Assembly: GCF_005889735.1 (NCBI RefSeq)
Contig: NZ_VCKY01000018.1
Coordinates: 1 to 64,000, forward strand
Direction of reading: 5' to 3'
DNA length: 64,000 nucleotides
Source of the DNA: Nonomuraea turkmeniaca
GTDB lineage: Bacteria > Actinomycetota > Actinomycetes > Streptosporangiales > Streptosporangiaceae
In this document: piece by piece, positions 19,976 to 28,943 of the stretch
Numbering within the stretch: the stretch's first letter is position 1
How the letters are laid out: every line of letters begins with the position of its first letter
Notes under the pieces: model-generated
The model's input: only the letters and a program-made list of their open reading frames with translations
Databases searched by the model: none
Told to the model about the DNA's origin: nothing
Position numbers and translations under genes: made by a program

Positions 19976-20997
19976 TCACCGGTTGACAAGCGGGCCCGAG
20001 CCGGTGGAGCCGCGGACCACCAGCTCCGGCTGGAACATCAGCTCGACGTGCTTGGCGGGCGCGCCGTTGACCTCTTCGAGCAGCGTCTGCACGGCGGCCG
20101 AAGCCATGGCGCCGATCGGCTTGCGTACCGTGGTCAGCGGCGGATCGGTGAACGCGATCAGCGGCGAGTCGTCGAACCCGACCACGGACACCTCCCCCGG
20201 CACCGCCAGCCCCTTCTCCCTGCAGGCGCGGATCGCGCCGAGGGCCATCAGGTCGCTGGCGCACACGATGCCGGTGCAGCCACGGGTGAGCAGCTGGGCG
20301 GCGGCGGCCTGACCGCCCTCGACCGAGAACAGCGAGTGCGCGATCAGGTCGTCCACGTCGGCCGCGCCGAGCAGCTGCGCCATGGCCTGCTTGAAGCCCT
20401 CGATCTTCCTGATCACCGGCACGAACCTGCGCGGCCCCAGTGCCAGCCCGACGCGCTCGTGGCCGAGGTCGACGAGGTGCTGCACGGACAGCCGCACGGC
20501 CATGCGGTCGTCGGGCGAGATGAAGGGCGCGTCGATGTGCTCGCTGTAGCCGTCGACCAGCACGATCGGCAGCCCGCGGTCGATCAGGCGGGTGTAGCGG
20601 TCCATCCGCGCGGTCGTGTCGGCGTGCAGCCCGGACACGAACACGATGCCGCTCACTCCGCGGTCCACGAGCAGCTCGGTGAACTCGTCCTCGGGCGCGC
20701 CACCGGGCAGCTGGGTGCACAGCACGGGCGTGTAGCCGTGCTGGGTCAGCGCCTTCTCGATGGCCTGCGCGAACGCCGGGAAGATCGGGTTGTCCAGCTC
20801 GGGCGTCACCAGGCCGACCAGCCCGTTGCTGCGCTGCCGCAGCCGTGGCGGGCGCTCGTAGCCCATGAGGTCGAGCGCGGCCATCACCGCCTGGCGGGTG
20901 CCGGCGGAGACCCCGGGTTTGCCGTTGAGCACCCGGCTGACCGTGGCCTCACTCACCCCGGCCTGGGCGGCGATGTCGGCAAGGCGAGCGTGACCAT

Positions 20998-21001
<4 letters not shown>
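19976..21001 (-). CDS. LacI-family transcriptional regulator
   Basis: LacI/GalR repressor of about 341 residues. The N-terminal HTH is complete (LADIAAQAGVSEATVSRVLN) with the hinge after MGYERPPRL, followed by a periplasmic-binding-type effector domain (VGLVTPELDNPIFPAFA to VSVVGFDDSPL). ATG 21001 overlaps the upstream GH13 stop as ATGA. Being inside an alpha-glucosidase operon, it is a good candidate for the maltose/alpha-glucoside repressor (MalR/AglR-like). It could act at the site near 22493 and perhaps at the TTGCA repeats near 41124-41202. Confidence 0.93.
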
Positions 21002-22467
<1,466 letters not shown>

Positions 22468-22492
22468 GGTCACCCCCGACTGTTTCGACTAT

Positions 22493-22504
22493 GAAAGCGG
22501 TTTC
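22493..22504. promoter_or_regulatory. LacI-type operator between GH13 gene and msiK
   Basis: GAAAGCGGTTTC is a near-palindrome with central CG, the shape of LacI/GalR-family operators. It lies 26 bp upstream of the GH13 start and in the divergent region shared with msiK. Just beyond is a direct repeat CGCAACT (22505-22520 region). The adjacent LacI protein is the natural candidate, by inference. Confidence 0.55.
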
Positions 22505-22695
22505 CGCAACTTTACGCAACTCCTTCCATCAACCACCAATACGGAAATTTCGGCGTACGGATGCCCAAAACCCCCGTCCGAAAATGCCTAGAAGCAGATT
22601 CTTTATGTCAAGGGTGGACATGCGGCGTTAAGGCGCGATGTACTACCTCTTCAATCAGCCCCGTCACAGGTGACACGCGCGCAAGGTGTGGGCCC

Positions 22696-23979
22696 ATGAG
22701 CTCGGTCGTTCTCGACAAAGTGACCAAGGTGTATCCGGGCGGCTACCTCGCAGTCGACCGGCTCAGCCTGCGGGCCGAAGACGGCGAGTTCCTCGTCCTC
22801 CTCGGCCCTTCCGGCTGCGGCAAGTCCACTTTGCTGCGCATGATCGCGGGCCTGGAGGAGATCACCCAGGGGGACCTCTGGCTGGACGGAGAGCTCGCCA
22901 ACCACCTGGCGCCGCGCGACCGCGACGTCGCCATGGTGTTCCAGAACGGCGCCCTGTACCCGCACCGGACGGTGCGCGGGAACATCGCCTTCCCCTTGGA
23001 GATCGCCAAGTCGGACCCGGCGATGGTGCGTGATCGGGTCACGGAGCTGTCGAAGGCGTTGCACATCGACGAGACGCTCGATCGCCGCCCGGGCACGCTC
23101 TCCGGCGGTCAGCGTCAGCGGGTCGCGATGGGGCGGGCGATCGTGCGCCAGCCCAAGTTGTTCCTCATGGACGAGCCACTGTCGAACCTCGACGCCGGCA
23201 TGCGCACCGAGCTGCGCATGGAGATCTCCGCGCTGGTCAGGTCGCTCGGCGTCACCACCATCTACGTGACGCACGACCAGGTGGAGGCGCTCACGCTGGC
23301 CGACAGGATCGCCATTCTGAATCGCGGCGTCCTGCAGGACGTGGGCACTCCGGCCCAGATTTACAACGATCCAGCCACGGCGTTCGTGGCGGCGTTCCTC
23401 AACTCGCAGCAGTTGAACCTGTTGGCGGCCACGGTAAGGACGCCGCAGAACCAGTACGTGATGCTCGACTTCGGCCCGCACCGGCTGACGCTGCCCTGGA
23501 GCGATCCGCGCGCGTACGCCATCTCGCAGCACACCGGTGGCCACGTGCTGGTGGGGCTGCGGCCTGACGGGCTGGCGCCGGTGCCGGAGACGTACGAGGG
23601 GCCGGCGTTCTTCGGGCGGGTGCGGGCGCTGGAGTACCACGGGCACGAGTGGCTGGCGTACTTGGAGTGCGGCATGCCCGCCGTTCCGGTGCCCGAGCCG
23701 CCGGACCCCAGAGAGCGGGTCAACGGCGACAAGAACGGCTCGGGCAAGCTGTCCGGGCTGGTGCGGCGGCTGTTCTCGGCCCCGCAGGAGGAGCATCAGG
23801 AGCAGGAGCGGGTGGGCCAGAACCCGAACAGCGGCGTCCACCGCCGCACCGATCTGATCGTCCGCCTGGGCAACCGGCCGGTCTGGCGCGCCGGCGACGC
23901 CGCCAAGGTCGCCGTGGACCTCTCCCGCATCATGATCTTCACCCCGGACGGGGCCCGCATCGACCCGCCCCGCCGCTAG
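22696..23979 (+). CDS. msiK: Shared sugar ABC-importer ATPase (MsiK/UgpC type)
   Basis: ATPase subunit for carbohydrate ABC importers. Walker A is GPSGCGKST, the Q-loop is in VFQNGALYP, the signature is LSGGQRQRVAMGRA, Walker B is LFLMDEPLSNLD, and the H-loop is VTHDQVE. A C-terminal TOBE-type regulatory region follows (VLVGLRPDGLAPVP). ATG 22696 was chosen over the longer reading because the conserved N-terminus begins there. There are no adjacent permease genes. In Streptomyces, MsiK is such a lone ATPase and serves several importers. It is 427 residues, longer than the usual ~375-380, with a charged Glu/Gln-rich insert near residues 340-385. Confidence 0.9.
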   Translation: MSSVVLDKVTKVYPGGYLAVDRLSLRAEDGEFLVLLGPSGCGKSTLLRMIAGLEEITQGDLWLDGELANHLAPRDRDVAMVFQNGALYPHRTVRGNIAFPLEIAKSDPAMVRDRVTELSKALHIDETLDRRPGTLSGGQRQRVAMGRAIVRQPKLFLMDEPLSNLDAGMRTELRMEISALVRSLGVTTIYVTHDQVEALTLADRIAILNRGVLQDVGTPAQIYNDPATAFVAAFLNSQQLNLLAATVRTPQNQYVMLDFGPHRLTLPWSDPRAYAISQHTGGHVLVGLRPDGLAPVPETYEGPAFFGRVRALEYHGHEWLAYLECGMPAVPVPEPPDPRERVNGDKNGSGKLSGLVRRLFSAPQEEHQEQERVGQNPNSGVHRRTDLIVRLGNRPVWRAGDAAKVAVDLSRIMIFTPDGARIDPPRR

Positions 23980-24015
23980 CCCCCGGACGGGGCCCGCATC
24001 GACCCGCCCCGCCGC
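23942..24015 (+). repeat. Duplication of the msiK 3' end
   Basis: A 35-bp segment at 23942-23976, encoding the last residues of MsiK, is repeated exactly at 23981-24015 with a period of 39 bp. The second copy lies just after the stop codon in the convergent gap. Confidence 0.93.
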
Positions 24016-24033
24016 CAGCTCCACCGGCGCGCC

Positions 24034-25209
24034 CTACGGAGCTGGGGACCAGCGAGGTCCGTCCGGCGTGTCCTCCACCACGACACCGCCCGCCAGCATC
24101 GCCTCTCGCAGCGCGTCCGCCACGTCGTACCGCCCCTCGTCCCGCAGCCGCGTGCGGAGCCCCAGGAGCGGCTCCACGTGGGAGCGCAGACGGGCCGTCG
24201 AGGCGAGCTCGCCGAGGCGGGCGATGAGCAGCCGCATCAGCTCCCTCGCCTGGTCCACCCCGCCGGCGTCCTCCTCGGTGTCGGCCGCCCACTTGACGAG
24301 CTCGGCCTCGAGGTGGAGCACGGTCTGCGCGGCCGCGACCATGTCCGGCCGGGCCGCGGCCGCCTTGAACCGCTCCTCACAGGACCGGATCGTCTCCTCC
24401 AGCGTGACCTCGGCAGGAGCGGCCTGCGCGGCGGCGACGGGCGGCGGCGCGGAGCCGCCCGCGCGACCCTCGGCCAGGCGGCGCAGCTCAGCCAGGTCGG
24501 TACGGGTGCCGGCCGGCAACACCACCGCCGAGCCCGGCCGCCGCACGGTCACCCCGCCCCGGCCCGCCACCAGCACCGTCTCGCTCTCCAGGTCGATGAC
24601 GACCGCCGTGTGCTCGTCGAGCCCCAGGACCGCGGTGCCGGCCGGCAGCTCCCGCTCCATGCGGGACAGCCGGCGCTCGCCCAGGTAGCAGTAGCGGGTG
24701 TCGTGGGTGCCGCCCTCGGCGTTGTCGAAGTGCGGGATGAGCACGGCCCGCAGCCCGAGCGGCTCCAGCAGGCCGAGGCCCTCGCGCCAGTGGGGCTCCG
24801 CACCCACCTTGTAGATCTCGTAGACCGGCACGGTGGCCAGCCCCGCCGTGCAGGCCGCCGCCGAGGCCAGCACGGTCACGCCCTGACGTGCGCGAACGCG
24901 GGCCCGCAGGTCGCCGGCCACCCCCGACTGCGCCCACCGGTCCAGCGCGTACGTGGGGCTGCCCGGGCCGGAGAACACCCAGTCGGCGCCGGCGATCCCG
25001 GAGCCCACCTCGACATCCAGGCCGACGCTGCGGGCGAAGTATCGGCAGGCGCGGGCGGAGATGTCGGCGCGGTTTTCCTGGAAGGCGTAGGGAGTGTCGA
25101 GCAGCACGGCCCGCGCTCCGGCGCGCAGGGTCCGCGCCGCGGCGCGGTGGATCTCGACCATGGTCGGGCTCGTCTCGCCCGACCCCATCAGCACCAGCAA
25201 ACCGGGCAT
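24034..25209 (-). CDS. Peptidase S51/cyanophycinase-like domain fused to a CysRS-type C-terminal tail
   Basis: Protein of 391 residues with two parts. Residues 1-~230 resemble the peptidase S51 / type-1 glutamine amidotransferase-like fold (LLVLMGSGETSPTMVEIH, WVFSGPGSPTYAL, a nucleophile elbow ASAAACTAG and DEHTAVVIDLE). An Ala/Pro linker follows. Residues ~265-391 are helical and end in RYDVADALREAMLAGGVVVEDTPDGPRW, which closely resembles the C-terminal end of cysteinyl-tRNA synthetases. No synthetase catalytic core is present. Function is unknown; a role in amide hydrolysis, or in binding tRNA-Cys or CysRS, would be inference. No operon partners. Confidence 0.72.
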   Translation of the reverse strand: MPGLLVLMGSGETSPTMVEIHRAAARTLRAGARAVLLDTPYAFQENRADISARACRYFARSVGLDVEVGSGIAGADWVFSGPGSPTYALDRWAQSGVAGDLRARVRARQGVTVLASAAACTAGLATVPVYEIYKVGAEPHWREGLGLLEPLGLRAVLIPHFDNAEGGTHDTRYCYLGERRLSRMERELPAGTAVLGLDEHTAVVIDLESETVLVAGRGGVTVRRPGSAVVLPAGTRTDLAELRRLAEGRAGGSAPPPVAAAQAAPAEVTLEETIRSCEERFKAAAARPDMVAAAQTVLHLEAELVKWAADTEEDAGGVDQARELMRLLIARLGELASTARLRSHVEPLLGLRTRLRDEGRYDVADALREAMLAGGVVVEDTPDGPRWSPAP

Positions 25210-25343
25210 GGCTGTCGGCCTCTCTTTCGCACGCCATCGACTACAGCCGGCTCGCCGCGCTGTTCAAGACCAGGGGGAGATATGCGCCATGAACGCAGTT
25301 GCATATAGTTGGCAGTAAGTTGTTGGCGGTGACGGGGAGACAC

Positions 25344-25784
25344 GTGGTCTCGGTTGAGACGCTCATGCTACGGGTGGGCACCGACAATCGCTGGTCGTAC
25401 CGGCATGCCATGACCAGGCCGAGACGCGGCGAGAGCCCGGACGAGGCCGCGCGGCGCCTCAGCGGCGTGCCGGCCGCCGATCCGGGCACCGTGCTGCATT
25501 CCACCAGCTGGCGGCACGAGCCCGACGGCCGGATCGTGCTGACCTACGCCGTCTGCCCTGATCCGTCGCCCTGGCTGCCCGCGATCGAGGTGCCCGTGCT
25601 GGAGATCGCCCGCGGCGGGGCGCCCGCCACACCGTCACCTGACCACGTCGCCCTGGCCAACGTGGTCGCGCACGCCGTCAGGCACCTGGCCTTCCTGATG
25701 GCCGAGGACCCCGTCGTGGCCCGGGTCCTGTCCCGCCACCCCCGGATCGGTGCGGCGCTGGAGCCCGCCGGCGTCCCGGCCTGA
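25344..25784 (+). CDS. Nudix-like conserved protein
   Basis: Short protein of 146 residues. The region RRGESPDEAARRL resembles a degenerate Nudix box: the Gly and first Glu are there, but the REUXEE core is missing. It is followed by beta-type segments (GTVLHSTSWRH, GRIVLTYAVCPDP). GTG 25344 is chosen because GGGGAG lies a few bases upstream; the spacing is short, so the start is uncertain. Catalytic hydrolysis of a nucleoside diphosphate derivative is doubtful without the box. Its last 150 bp are also read on the other strand as the tail of the acyltransferase ORF. Confidence 0.65.
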   Translation: MVSVETLMLRVGTDNRWSYRHAMTRPRRGESPDEAARRLSGVPAADPGTVLHSTSWRHEPDGRIVLTYAVCPDPSPWLPAIEVPVLEIARGGAPATPSPDHVALANVVAHAVRHLAFLMAEDPVVARVLSRHPRIGAALEPAGVPA

Positions 25785-26924
25785 GATGCGGCGGCCAAGC
25801 GCCTGCCCGGGCCGTTCGATGAAGCGGTAGGCCAGCGCGCTCACGCCCAGCACCACGGCCAAGGCCAGCGCCGCCATGCCCGCCTGGTACGGCAGGTCCG
25901 CCTGCCGAAGGTCGCCGGTGATCGCCACGAAGTACTTCAGCAGCGGATGGTGCACCAGGTAGAGCGAGTAGCTGACCAGTCCGAGCCAGACGAGCATCCT
26001 GGGCAGCCGCCGCCCGCGCAGTGCCATCCCGCCCGCGAACGTGGCCCCGGCCAGCACGATCGTGGTGAGCCACACGTCCGGCTGCACCCACCACCAGCCG
26101 CTCTCGATGGCCCAGAGCGGCGCGATCGCGACCAGCGCCGTCGTGACCGCCACCGGCCACAACCGCCCCGTGCCGCGTTCCCATCGGTGGATCGCCGTGC
26201 CCGCGAACATGACCGCCAGCACCGCCGTCCCCAGCCACGGCACCCGGCTGCTCAGCAGCAGCGCCGCCAGCGCCATCAGGCCGAGCACACAGGCCGCGGG
26301 TTTCCGGGCCCGGCCCCACATCACGCAGGCCACTCCGGCCGCGAACACCCCGGCCGACACGTATGCCGGCCACCCGCCCACGAACACGGCGCCCGACGCC
26401 ACCAGCCCCACGACCACCGCGGCGGCCGCGAACCCCATGGACAACTCCCCGCTACGGTGCTGCGCCCCCGTCAGGAACAGCGCGGTGACCAGCAGATAGA
26501 ACACCATCTCGTACGAGAGCGTCCACATCGTGTCGGCCACGCCGCCCACGTTCACGACGTCGAGCAGCATGGTCGCGTGCGCCGCCACCGCACTGCCGTC
26601 GCGCGGCACCTCCGCGCGCACCGGCACCCACCACGCCAGGGCCAGCACCAGGGCGATCACGCTCAGGTAGAGCGGGTAGAGGCGGAAGATCCGGCTGATC
26701 CAGAAGGCTCGCACGTCGCCGTGCCGCTCCAGCGACGTGGGGATGATGTAGCCGCTGACCAGGAAGAACACCAGGATGCCGTAGACGCCCAGATTGAACC
26801 AGTACGGCCTGAGGGCCGGGAGGAACCAAGGGAGCAGGTGCTCGGCCACGACGGCGAGCGCGCCAATGCCACGCAGAGCGTCCAGCCAGGCAAGCCTGGT
26901 GCTGGGAGACGAAGGTGCGGACAC
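25635..26924 (-). CDS. Acyltransferase 3 family membrane protein
   Basis: Membrane O-acyltransferase of the OafA/YrhL family, about 10 hydrophobic helices, which acetylates surface sugars or secondary metabolites. Family signatures are RLAWLDALRGIGALAVVAEH at the N-terminus, the catalytic-His region, FFLVSGYIIPTSL, and YSLYLVHHPL near the end. The GTG at 26924 is preferred; GTG 26930 and ATG 26963, which overlaps the tnpB stop, are alternatives. The normal domain ends near ERPGQALGRR. The following ~50 residues read antisense to the Nudix-like gene and look unlike a natural tail, suggesting loss of the original stop. Confidence 0.85.
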   Translation of the reverse strand: MSAPSSPSTRLAWLDALRGIGALAVVAEHLLPWFLPALRPYWFNLGVYGILVFFLVSGYIIPTSLERHGDVRAFWISRIFRLYPLYLSVIALVLALAWWVPVRAEVPRDGSAVAAHATMLLDVVNVGGVADTMWTLSYEMVFYLLVTALFLTGAQHRSGELSMGFAAAAVVVGLVASGAVFVGGWPAYVSAGVFAAGVACVMWGRARKPAACVLGLMALAALLLSSRVPWLGTAVLAVMFAGTAIHRWERGTGRLWPVAVTTALVAIAPLWAIESGWWWVQPDVWLTTIVLAGATFAGGMALRGRRLPRMLVWLGLVSYSLYLVHHPLLKYFVAITGDLRQADLPYQAGMAALALAVVLGVSALAYRFIERPGQALGRRISGRDAGGLQRRTDPGVAGQDPGHDGVLGHQEGQVPDGVRDHVGQGDVVR

Positions 26925-26929
26925 CCGCA

Positions 26930-28700
26930 CCAACCTACCGTTTCTAGGGGCGTTAGCCGACATGGGCCGCATCGCCATAAACCGGGCCTGGGTTGGGTCC
27001 GGGTGCACCCCGAACGGTCTTGGGTGCGGGGAGCGGCGTGAGCTGGTCGCCTGGGCTCCGACAGGTCTTGCCGCCTTCGGGGGGCGTGCCTGCGGTCCTT
27101 TGCGGGCTCGCGGTCCCGTGCGCCGGCGGGCGGGATGCGGTCTGGCCGGTAGCTCTCCGCGCCGCCATCCTCTGGTGGCGGGCGGTCACACCTGGCCGAC
27201 GCCGGATCCCGTGTCCGAAGGCGCGTCGTGCGATCGCCACCGCGGCACCATGATGCCGGGTGACCATGTTCTCGGTGTTCTGCTGGGTGTTCTGTTTGGT
27301 CTGTTGCTGGAGCGGGCGCTGCCAGTGCTGGGCACCCCAGCGGGAGGTGTAGGCCGGATCGACGGCGACCACGAGCAGGCCGCGGTGGTAGGCCATGCCG
27401 CGCAGCCGTTCGCGAAAGCGTGCGGTGGGGATGCCGGCGACGGTGCGGCGGAAGGTCTTGCCCCGCTTGCCGCGTCCCATGGTTTCTCGGCCGGTGGCGC
27501 GGGCGTCGGCGAAGCCCAGGTTCTCGATCGCGATCCCGGCGCAGTGGTGCTGGTGGGCGAGGTGGATCAGCTCGCTGATCGCCTGCCGCAGCCGCCCGTC
27601 GCGCTGGGAGGCGGGGCCGGTCAGCACGGTCGGGATCGTGATGGGCTGGCCGATCGGGTTGCCGCAGGCGTCGACGACGCAGGCGGCCAGGTGGTCGGCG
27701 TTGAGGTCCACGCTCAGCAGTCGTGCCCCGGAGGCGGCCAGTTGGTCCGGGCATGGCAAGGCCGGGGCGTCGGTCGACCAGGAGGCGTCCAGATACCAGC
27801 GATCCCGGTCCGGGTCGTGAGTGATGTCGTAGCGCACCGCCCGGTTGGCCTGCACACGGTCCAGCCAATCCTCCCGGCGGTGGTGAAAACGCACCATGCC
27901 GGCCAGCCGGTAACGCCCCCGGGGGACGTTGGCCAGGTGCCGCAGCGGCTCCGGCAGCACGATCGTCACCGAGTCGTCGCCGGGGTCGACGGTGATGGTG
28001 TAGTTCCCGAACGGCGCTCCCGTCTCTCCGTCGGCGGTCAGGAACATCCGCCGCGCCTCCCACGGTCGGCGCCACTGCTGCTCGGAGAGCTCGGCGTCGG
28101 TGAGGTGGTGCCGGGCCTTGGCCAGCCGGCGGCCGCCGGCCGCGATCGCCGGCCGGCCTTTGTCGATGCGGTCTTCCACCCGTGTCAGCCGGGCGGTGAG
28201 CACCTGCAGCCGACGTTGCTTGTGCCAGCGCTCCTCCTGATCGGCGTACCCGCGGATCCGGCCTTCGCGGTCGCCACACACCACCGGCAGCCGTTTGCTG
28301 ATCATGGCGATGGCGCGGCGCAGACCGGCCCGTTCGTCGTGCAGGCAACGCAGCGCCAACTGGTACTGATCCTCTGAGGTGCGGGTCATCGCCCCGGCCC
28401 ACCGCGACGAGGACACCGCGGTCAGCCGCTTCTTCCGCTCCGCCCGCCGATTCCGCGCCGCCTTGACGTCGCCAATGCGAATACGCTCGGCCAGATCAAC
28501 ACAGGCATGGCTGCCAAGATGACGACCGACCGCGGTCAGGACCTCGACATCACGCTCGGACAGGCGCAGCCGATCCCGAATCCGCGCCCCCGCGGGCGCG
28601 GCGACGGTGAACGGCGCCACGATTGTCCGCAGCCGTTTGCCGGCCATCTAACGCCCGCTCATCCGTCACACCTTCGCCGAGTCGCGCGCCGGTCAGACGA
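26930..28700 (-). mobile_element. IS200/IS605-type element carrying only a tnpB-like gene
   Basis: A single TnpB-related gene without an adjacent tnpA (Y1 transposase). Borders are estimates: the right end is near the CCCCTAG sequence just after the tnpB stop, and the left end is within the 170 bp upstream of the tnpB start. No target duplication is expected for this family. Such elements depend on a TnpA in trans. The right end abuts the start of the acyltransferase gene. Confidence 0.55.
26953..28647 (-). CDS. TnpB-related RuvC-fold protein (IS605 family)
   Basis: Protein of 564 residues. RuvC-like motifs are visible: RuvC-I SVDLNADH (Asp314), RuvC-II IAIENLGF (Glu375), and a region VDPAYTSRWGAQHW (Asp430) that aligns with the VNPAYTSxxCxxCG zinc-finger start of canonical TnpB but lacks the CxxC cysteines. 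Near residue 465, TRHHGAAVAIARR replaces the usual DxNAAxNI, so the third catalytic Asp is not evident. ATG 28647 is used. Canonical TnpB is an RNA-guided nuclease of ~400 residues; this protein belongs to a longer actinobacterial branch and may be nuclease-altered or inactive. The C-terminal 90 residues are Pro/Gly-rich and may overlap a guide-RNA region. Confidence 0.8.
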   Translation of the reverse strand: MAGKRLRTIVAPFTVAAPAGARIRDRLRLSERDVEVLTAVGRHLGSHACVDLAERIRIGDVKAARNRRAERKKRLTAVSSSRWAGAMTRTSEDQYQLALRCLHDERAGLRRAIAMISKRLPVVCGDREGRIRGYADQEERWHKQRRLQVLTARLTRVEDRIDKGRPAIAAGGRRLAKARHHLTDAELSEQQWRRPWEARRMFLTADGETGAPFGNYTITVDPGDDSVTIVLPEPLRHLANVPRGRYRLAGMVRFHHRREDWLDRVQANRAVRYDITHDPDRDRWYLDASWSTDAPALPCPDQLAASGARLLSVDLNADHLAACVVDACGNPIGQPITIPTVLTGPASQRDGRLRQAISELIHLAHQHHCAGIAIENLGFADARATGRETMGRGKRGKTFRRTVAGIPTARFRERLRGMAYHRGLLVVAVDPAYTSRWGAQHWQRPLQQQTKQNTQQNTENMVTRHHGAAVAIARRAFGHGIRRRPGVTARHQRMAARRATGQTASRPPAHGTASPQRTAGTPPEGGKTCRSPGDQLTPLPAPKTVRGAPGPNPGPVYGDAAHVG

Positions 28701-28850
28701 CAATGGGATCAGCAGGTGCCGGTCAGCAGCGACCCGGTACGCCTGCATGACCGACCTCCGTCCCAGACCTTTACATTCAGTGATCGATAGACTACAGATA
28801 TTCAGCAAGGCCGGATAGAACATGTGAGCGAAACTTGGAGTGCCAGCCCT

Positions 28851-28870
28851 GGGGCCGCGTCACCGGCCCC
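28851..28870. terminator. Stem-loop in the 296-bp gap downstream of the CDF gene
   Basis: GGGGCCG (28851-28857) pairs with CGGCCCC (28864-28870) around a 6-base loop. It lies 74 bp past the stop of the minus-strand CDF gene. The rest of the gap 28648-28943 holds the left flank of the IS element and no convincing gene. Confidence 0.4.
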
Positions 28871-28943
28871 ACATGTCGGCAACACGAAAGGGCTGGCCAA
28901 CGATCTACTCCGAGGGCACGGGGCTGGGCCGGCGGGGACGCGG

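Noticed and set aside
28507..28818. 103-residue plus-strand frame at the IS left flank
   Set aside because: It begins inside tnpB on the opposite strand, has no ribosome binding site and no recognisable domain.
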